Both the position numbers and the translations under genes were made by a program. Below, piece after piece: positions 6,282-10,262 of a stretch of 10,262 bases of DNA; positions within the stretch are counted from its first letter, which is position 1, and each line of letters begins with the position of its first letter. The stretch is from positions 1-10,262 of the forward strand of contig MGML01000030.1 in NCBI GenBank assembly GCA_001796415.1. Direction: 5' to 3'. Below the pieces are notes generated by a model that had not been told where the DNA came from, did not search any database, and was given only the letters and a program-made list of their open reading frames with translations. Origin of the DNA: Chloroflexi bacterium RBG_13_46_14. Lineage in GTDB: Bacteria; Chloroflexota; Dehalococcoidia; Dehalococcoidales; UBA2162.

Positions 6282-7361
6282 TTATCGATCCAGGCGAACA
6301 AGTTCCGGACCGTCTTTGGTGTCGCTGACCTTCCATCCCGTTTCCTGTATTTGCTGACGCAGTAAATCGGCTGAATCCCAGTTGCCAGCGGTGCGCGCTC
6401 GTTCCCTGTCCTGCATTAATGCTAACACTTCATCAGGTGGCGGTTCGCTTGCCGCTTCTCTCTCTTCTTCCCGCGCCGTTGAAACACGTTTCCATACATC
6501 GGGTGGAATACCAATCCATGGTTCTATTTTTTTATATGGACCCAGTTCAACAATATCGAATGTCTCTCCGTCTTTATACCGGGTTTCCTGTCCCTGCCTG
6601 ATAAAGGTAACCGTTCCATTCCCCATCACTGTACAGTGTTCGTTAGTCAGGTCGATAATCAGAGCAGTATGTTCATCGATACCTGCGACATTCACTTCCG
6701 ACGGAAGTATTGCATACAATTTATCGAAACGCTCCTGTCCCATATAGCAGTACCGGGTATCGAACTCATCGCCGCCCTCCCGGTTATTAAGGTGAGAGAT
6801 AAATACCAGCGACAGACCATAAGGTTTAAAAAGATCGAGCCCTTCACGCCAGTGCAGGTCTTCACCGGCTTTATAAATTTCGTATATCGGTAAAAGGTAT
6901 TTACCCGCTGCGATCACGGCGGCGCTTGCCATTACGAGTGCGGCACCCTGCCTGTGTTTGGCCAGCATGGTATTCCAGGCGAGGGTGTCTTTGAGATTAC
7001 GATATGCATAGGTAGGGCTGCCGGGTCCCATCAAGATCACATTTGACCTGAGTATCGGCCCGACAATTTCTTCATTATCAGGACTGAAAGGAGTATTGCG
7101 TTTTCGGGCCGGTATTACCGATATTTTCGGGCGATAGTTCTGAAGATGATAAGTTAAAAATTCTCCTATTTTTTCAGCTACTATAGCCGAGTTCAGCTGA
7201 AATCCTGCCGGTGTTTCCAGTATCGCTACTTTTACCGGCTTCGGAATTCTCTTCAGCAGCCAGTCGTATACTCTATGGCTGCTTGGTGCAGCTTCTCCGG
7301 AACCGAACATGACTATCAGGCCTGGATCAAATGTTTCTGTATTATCCATAGATACATCCAT
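6282..7361 (-). CDS. Cyanophycinase-like (peptidase S51/class I amidotransferase fold) protein with a CysRS-like C-terminal tail
   Basis: A 359-residue two-part protein. Residues about 14-275 look like the S51/cyanophycinase branch of the class I glutamine amidotransferase fold: LIVMFGSGEA (15-24), MGPGSPTYAYRNL (111-123), LVMASAAVIAAG (142-153) with Ser146 at the nucleophile elbow, SHLNNREGG (189-197) with His190, and GIDEHTALII (227-236), closely like the cyanophycinase motif after the active site. The elbow is A-x-S-A-A rather than the usual G-x-S-A-G, so peptidase activity is uncertain. After a charged linker (296-309), residues 310-359 resemble the extreme C-terminus of cysteinyl-tRNA synthetase (ALMQDRERAR, W-DSADLLR, GW-V-DT--G-E). 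There is no synthetase catalytic domain, so a CysRS label would be wrong. No clear Shine-Dalgarno precedes ATG 7361 or the alternative Met5; translational coupling to the gene ending 12 bases upstream is likely. Substrate unknown. Confidence 0.8.
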   Translation of the reverse strand: MDVSMDNTETFDPGLIVMFGSGEAAPSSHRVYDWLLKRIPKPVKVAILETPAGFQLNSAIVAEKIGEFLTYHLQNYRPKISVIPARKRNTPFSPDNEEIVGPILRSNVILMGPGSPTYAYRNLKDTLAWNTMLAKHRQGAALVMASAAVIAAGKYLLPIYEIYKAGEDLHWREGLDLFKPYGLSLVFISHLNNREGGDEFDTRYCYMGQERFDKLYAILPSEVNVAGIDEHTALIIDLTNEHCTVMGNGTVTFIRQGQETRYKDGETFDIVELGPYKKIEPWIGIPPDVWKRVSTAREEEREAASEPPPDEVLALMQDRERARTAGNWDSADLLRQQIQETGWKVSDTKDGPELVRLDR

Positions 7362-7373
7362 ACTATTAACAGG

Positions 7374-8024
7374 TTACTTTGGATAGGCTTTCCCGTCAAT
7401 CATATCAATGTATCCCACCAATGCCATCTCGTCCAGCATCAGCGATACGTTTAAATCATAAATCGGTGGATACACCTCTACACGTTCGAACTCGGTAAAC
7501 TTTTCCAGTATCTCATCAGCGGTCATACCCGGTTTTTGTTTTACCTTTTCAAAAATACTCATTGCCCGGTTGTAATAGGTCAGCATATCGCCCCCGCTGG
7601 CAAGGTCGACCGGTTCGCAGGTAAAACGGGCACCGGTCCTGGTATCATCACAGGTAAATCCACGCTGTCTCTTTATCAGGGTTTCAGGCGGTATAGTTGG
7701 GATACCACCGAGGTACTTTGGATCAGCCCTTTCCGGTGCTTTCTTTAACGGACGAAAACCCACGCCGTCATACTTCTTCATCTCCGGATCCCTGGCACTG
7801 AGACCCGAATACAGGTAAATCATGCGATCGTAATCGCCACGACCGTAGAAGACCGTATTCCATATCACCGGTGCCATGTTCTTCAGAAGTCCGTTGCATA
7901 TTCTGCCTTCGAATTTCTCTCCATCATAAGTAAACTCATCGCCTATTTCATAATTGAAATGGCAGGGGAAATTATCTGGATCTCCGGTAAACGATACCAG
8001 GGTGCATTTAACTTTGAATGGCAT
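7374..8024 (-). CDS. TIGR04076-like protein, long form with C-terminal extension
   Basis: A 216-residue soluble protein. Its first 60 residues follow the same pattern as the 92-residue TIGR04076 protein at 4502-4780: Cys21-x3-Y-E-I-GD29 against Cys19-x3-Y-K-V-GD27, and IC43-x7-AP52 against IC42-x7-AP51, with almost identical spacing. The middle (about 65-140) is unrecognised and contains a proline-rich stretch and Cys125/Cys136. The last 70 residues (148-216) look like a small helical domain that may be a winged helix: SIFEKVKQKPGMTADEILEKF, then MLDEMALVGYI and a basic end. AAGGAGG lies ten bases ahead of the ATG. It sits 30 bases after the aldehyde oxidoreductase gene and 12 before the cyanophycinase-like gene. 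A partner or maturation role for the oxidoreductase is plausible from position only. Confidence 0.7.
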   Translation of the reverse strand: MPFKVKCTLVSFTGDPDNFPCHFNYEIGDEFTYDGEKFEGRICNGLLKNMAPVIWNTVFYGRGDYDRMIYLYSGLSARDPEMKKYDGVGFRPLKKAPERADPKYLGGIPTIPPETLIKRQRGFTCDDTRTGARFTCEPVDLASGGDMLTYYNRAMSIFEKVKQKPGMTADEILEKFTEFERVEVYPPIYDLNVSLMLDEMALVGYIDMIDGKAYPK

Positions 8025-8054
8025 ATCCTGTAACCTCCTTTTTCAGCAGGATTT

Positions 8055-9902
8055 TTATCCGGGAATCATATCCTCCATGCCCAGTTTTTCCAATGTGACA
8101 TCCATGGGAACTCCAGTATTCTCATCCCATCCACGCAGGCGGTAATATTCTTTCAGCATTTGCAGGTATTTATCTCGATCCAGCGCCTTTCCAGGTAAAT
8201 CCTCTTTCTCCTTGAAATTATCCTCGTAAGGATAATCGTCTTCGGGCAACTTTCTACCTTCTCTTTTCATTATCATTCTTTGTATATCTGCAACTCGTTC
8301 CATAGCCACGTCCAGTTCGGTGCCGCTTCTACCGGTCACCGCGTGATACAGCTTTGATTCAAGGTCAGGGTCACCAACCGGGTCAGGCTTGCTGAAGGAA
8401 TAGGCTATCGGCCAGGCGGAATCGCACAGACCCAGGCTGTCTTCAAGAAAGGCGCGATTTTGAATTTTTACAGCAGCCAGCGCTTTTCCTTCATAACTTT
8501 CAGCCTCGGCCGCTGCTTCGCTGCCCCAGAAAGCTTCTGCGATCCTGGTATACACCTCTTCCGTGACTGAACTTGCTTCCGGATTCATCATGTTCGTCAT
8601 TCGCGCCGCTCTGGCAAATCCTGCATGGAATAACGGTCTGCTCATCCGTGGCTCCATCGGATCCAGTAGAGCATGAACTACCGATGACCGCGGCATAAGG
8701 GCATCGTTTTCACCGACCGGCAGTATTCCCGGGTTCAGGATCGATCGGGCTTTCTCCGGCACTTCTTTACTCGCCCTGAAAAGACCTTCTGCAAGTAAAC
8801 TACCCAGACCCTCTCTGTATGTGATCGAAAAAAGCAGTTTCTCTAGGAATTCACCGGTGCCAATTTTAGACAATGGTAGTCCTGTCTCTTCTTCAGTCAG
8901 GCTATTTGTCCGATAGCAGTCATGCAGCCAGTTTATCATGCTGCGGAGTTCGAAGGTGCAAATCGAGTAGTCGTTGGCCAGTATCGGGGCGTTATAGAAG
9001 GTATCCACCGTTTCGTCTTCGCGGCCATACTTCCACGGCATATAGTATTCCATTGCTTCGCAGCGTCTATAGTCCTCCAGGTCTTCCCGTTTCCCGTATC
9101 GGTATTTATTCCTGATACAGACCAGTCCGCATTGATAGCATTGACCTTTCCCCACTCGCTCCAGAAGATGCCCGTGACCGCTCATCGTAATGTCCGGGGG
9201 GATTGTAAGGTCGAGCCGTTTGCTTATCTGGATCGTGTACCTGTTCAGTTCCTTCAAATTTTCGGGATCAGCGACCTGTGGTTTTCCGGTACCGCTCACT
9301 ACAATCGCTTTAAGGTTTTTCGAGCCCATTACCGCGCCGAATCCCGCCGTCGAAGTCGACTGGTGAGAGCCGAAAATCACGGCACTCCTGATCCGATTTT
9401 CACCGGCCTGCCCGGTAGTAAGAAATTTTATCCTCTTACCGTGAATCTGCTGAAGCGTGTCACCTGTCTTGTACGCCCCGGTGCCCCATAATTCAGAAGC
9501 GTCCAGGATCTCGGCACGGATATCATCGATCAGTAAATAAACCGGGGTTCGAGCACGTCCCGATAGCACCAGTCCATCATATCCGGCCTTCTTCAATTCT
9601 GCCGGGAAATACCCGCCGATATTTCCGTAGCAGTACTGTTCCGGATATGCCATCGGTGACTTCCCGGCAACCGCCATGCGGGTCGCTCCCTGGGCGCCGG
9701 TAGCCACCAGCGGACCGGTAACGAAAATCAGATGGTTTTCAGGATCGAACGCTCCCGTCTCAGGATTAACCTTTTCCCAGTATAACCGGGAAGCTACACC
9801 TCTTCCACCAAGATATTTTTCTGCGTATGGTCCTAAATCTATCGTCGATATTTTTGGTGTAGTGAGGTCAATATTCAGTATCTTCCCCATCCAGCCGAAC
9901 AT
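8055..9902 (-). CDS. Aldehyde:ferredoxin oxidoreductase family protein (tungsten/molybdenum bis-pterin)
   Basis: A 615-residue full-length member of the AOR family, cytoplasmic enzymes holding a tungsten or molybdenum bis-pterin cofactor and one 4Fe-4S cluster that oxidise aldehydes to acids with ferredoxin, or run in reverse. The N-terminal domain (1-205) starts with MGKILNIDL and has LGGRG (31-35) and the pterin-contact segment GFGAVMGSKNLKAI (187-200). Cluster ligands are all present: Cys255-x2-Cys258-x3-Cys262 and Cys493 in DSLGLCD (488-494). The first DxxGL[DC] pterin motif is altered to NDYSIC (310-315), with Ser for Gly. No electron-transfer subunit is adjacent. It leads an operon with the TIGR04076-like, cyanophycinase-like and DUF1801 genes. 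The start at 9902 gives the canonical N-terminus, though the Shine-Dalgarno (GGTG/AAAGAGA) is weak; an extended -10 promoter lies 37 bases upstream. A paralogue ends 143 bases upstream. Substrate unknown. Confidence 0.93.
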   Translation of the reverse strand: MFGWMGKILNIDLTTPKISTIDLGPYAEKYLGGRGVASRLYWEKVNPETGAFDPENHLIFVTGPLVATGAQGATRMAVAGKSPMAYPEQYCYGNIGGYFPAELKKAGYDGLVLSGRARTPVYLLIDDIRAEILDASELWGTGAYKTGDTLQQIHGKRIKFLTTGQAGENRIRSAVIFGSHQSTSTAGFGAVMGSKNLKAIVVSGTGKPQVADPENLKELNRYTIQISKRLDLTIPPDITMSGHGHLLERVGKGQCYQCGLVCIRNKYRYGKREDLEDYRRCEAMEYYMPWKYGREDETVDTFYNAPILANDYSICTFELRSMINWLHDCYRTNSLTEEETGLPLSKIGTGEFLEKLLFSITYREGLGSLLAEGLFRASKEVPEKARSILNPGILPVGENDALMPRSSVVHALLDPMEPRMSRPLFHAGFARAARMTNMMNPEASSVTEEVYTRIAEAFWGSEAAAEAESYEGKALAAVKIQNRAFLEDSLGLCDSAWPIAYSFSKPDPVGDPDLESKLYHAVTGRSGTELDVAMERVADIQRMIMKREGRKLPEDDYPYEDNFKEKEDLPGKALDRDKYLQMLKEYYRLRGWDENTGVPMDVTLEKLGMEDMIPG

Positions 9903-9938
9903 TAATGCACCGTTCTCTTTATAGTTCTGTTTTCACGA

Positions 9939-9947
9939 ATCATATCA
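9939..9947 (-). promoter_or_regulatory. Candidate extended -10 promoter for the aldehyde oxidoreductase operon
   Basis: On the minus strand TGATATGAT fits the extended -10 pattern TGnTATAAT with a single difference. No good -35 hexamer lies 16-18 bases upstream, as is usual for extended -10 promoters. Transcription would start near 9932, about 30 bases before the ATG at 9902. Its place just downstream of the preceding gene's terminator supports separate transcription of this operon. Confidence 0.4.
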
Positions 9948-9989
9948 GAGTTTATACTCCGAATGCACCTGTAATAAGCTTGCTTCAAT

Positions 9990-10017
9990 AAAAAGGGAGA
10001 GGATTTTTACCTCTCCC
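9990..10017 (-). terminator. Rho-independent terminator of the upstream aldehyde oxidoreductase paralogue
   Basis: Read on the minus strand: an eight-base GC-rich stem GGGAGAGG / CCTCTCCC around a seven-base A-rich loop, followed directly by five Ts. It lies about 28 bases after the stop codon of the partial gene at 10046. No comparable T-run follows on the plus strand. Confidence 0.85.
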
Positions 10018-10045
10018 TGTATTTATTTGACCAATAATATACTAT

Positions 10046-10262
10046 TTATTCTGCAGGTAACTCCACGTTCTCAAGCACATTGTCCATCCTCAGTTCGGTA
10101 AGCTTTTCTTTTGTCGGCAGTCCTCTCGGTGTCCACCCACGGAGTTTATAATATTCCTGGAGGATTTCGTCCCAGGGAACGGTTTTACCTTTGTATATAC
10201 CGACCTCACCTTCCTCATAAGCCAGCTTGCCGGCAAACCTGTCGTCCTTTACATCCCAGCCC
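10046..10262 (-). CDS. Aldehyde:ferredoxin oxidoreductase family protein, C-terminal fragment (cut by window edge)
   Basis: Only the last 71 residues are visible; the gene runs off the right edge. The end, WDEILQEYYKLRGWTPRGLP followed by TKEKLTELRMDNVLENVE, aligns with the end of the neighbouring AOR (KYLQMLKEYYRLRGWDENTG, then GVPMDVTLEKLGMEDMI), so this is a second family member on the same strand. The preceding segment (GWDVKDDRFAGKLAYEEGEVG, about residues 1-21 of the visible part) differs from the other copy, so the two are paralogues and not a recent duplication. The cofactor and cluster motifs lie outside the window. A rho-independent terminator after the stop (TAA) separates its transcript from the downstream operon. 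Confidence 0.8.
   Translation of the reverse strand, partial: GWDVKDDRFAGKLAYEEGEVGIYKGKTVPWDEILQEYYKLRGWTPRGLPTKEKLTELRMDNVLENVELPAE

Noticed and set aside
8922..9491. 189-residue plus-strand reading frame
   Set aside because: Antisense to the AOR gene, which shows all its cofactor motifs in the other frame.
1..10262. Mobile elements, CRISPR arrays, tRNA and rRNA genes
   Set aside because: Looked for transposase or integrase motifs, regularly spaced repeats, and tRNA-like cloverleaf or conserved rRNA segments; none recognised by eye.

Overview
The window most likely comes from an anaerobic bacterium. The best guess is Chloroflexota, class Dehalococcoidia, or a similar subsurface or sediment lineage. 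This rests on several things seen together: an orphan family-5 solute-binding lipoprotein with a C-terminus typical of that group, tungsten-type aldehyde:ferredoxin oxidoreductases (AOR), an ADP-forming acyl-CoA synthetase alpha subunit, and TIGR04076-like proteins. Strong Shine-Dalgarno sites, a lipobox and rho-independent terminators point to Bacteria rather than Archaea. The phylum assignment is inference.

Layout. Bases 9-314 (+) encode a small AhpD/carboxymuconolactone-decarboxylase-like protein, closed by a hairpin terminator. A 330-base non-coding stretch with a candidate promoter leads to a GTG-started solute-binding lipoprotein (702-2531, +). A near-perfect two-way terminator separates it from the convergent acyl-CoA synthetase alpha-type gene (2674-4104, -). 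A 133-base divergent control region follows. From it runs a three-gene + strand operon: a SemiSWEET-type half transporter (4238-4480), a 92-aa TIGR04076 protein (4502-4780) and a zinc alcohol dehydrogenase (4825-5898).

Converging on this from the right is a tight four-gene minus-strand operon, transcribed in this order: AOR (9902-8055), a 216-aa TIGR04076-like protein (8024-7374), a cyanophycinase-like protein fused to a cysteinyl-tRNA-synthetase-like tail (7361-6282), and a DUF1801/frataxin-like protein (6266-5910). The window ends inside a second AOR gene on the same strand, of which only the last 71 residues are visible. It has its own terminator, so the two AORs are paralogues transcribed separately.

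How the genes may work together (inference). The alcohol dehydrogenase (alcohol/aldehyde), the AORs (aldehyde/acid, ferredoxin-linked) and the acyl-CoA synthetase alpha subunit (acid/acyl-CoA, ADP-forming) cover successive steps between alcohols and acyl-CoA. The lipoprotein and the SemiSWEET protein would supply uptake. Two relatives of the poorly understood TIGR04076 family each sit next to one of the redox enzymes, which is the most suggestive undescribed association here. No mobile elements, CRISPR arrays, rRNA or tRNA genes were recognised.
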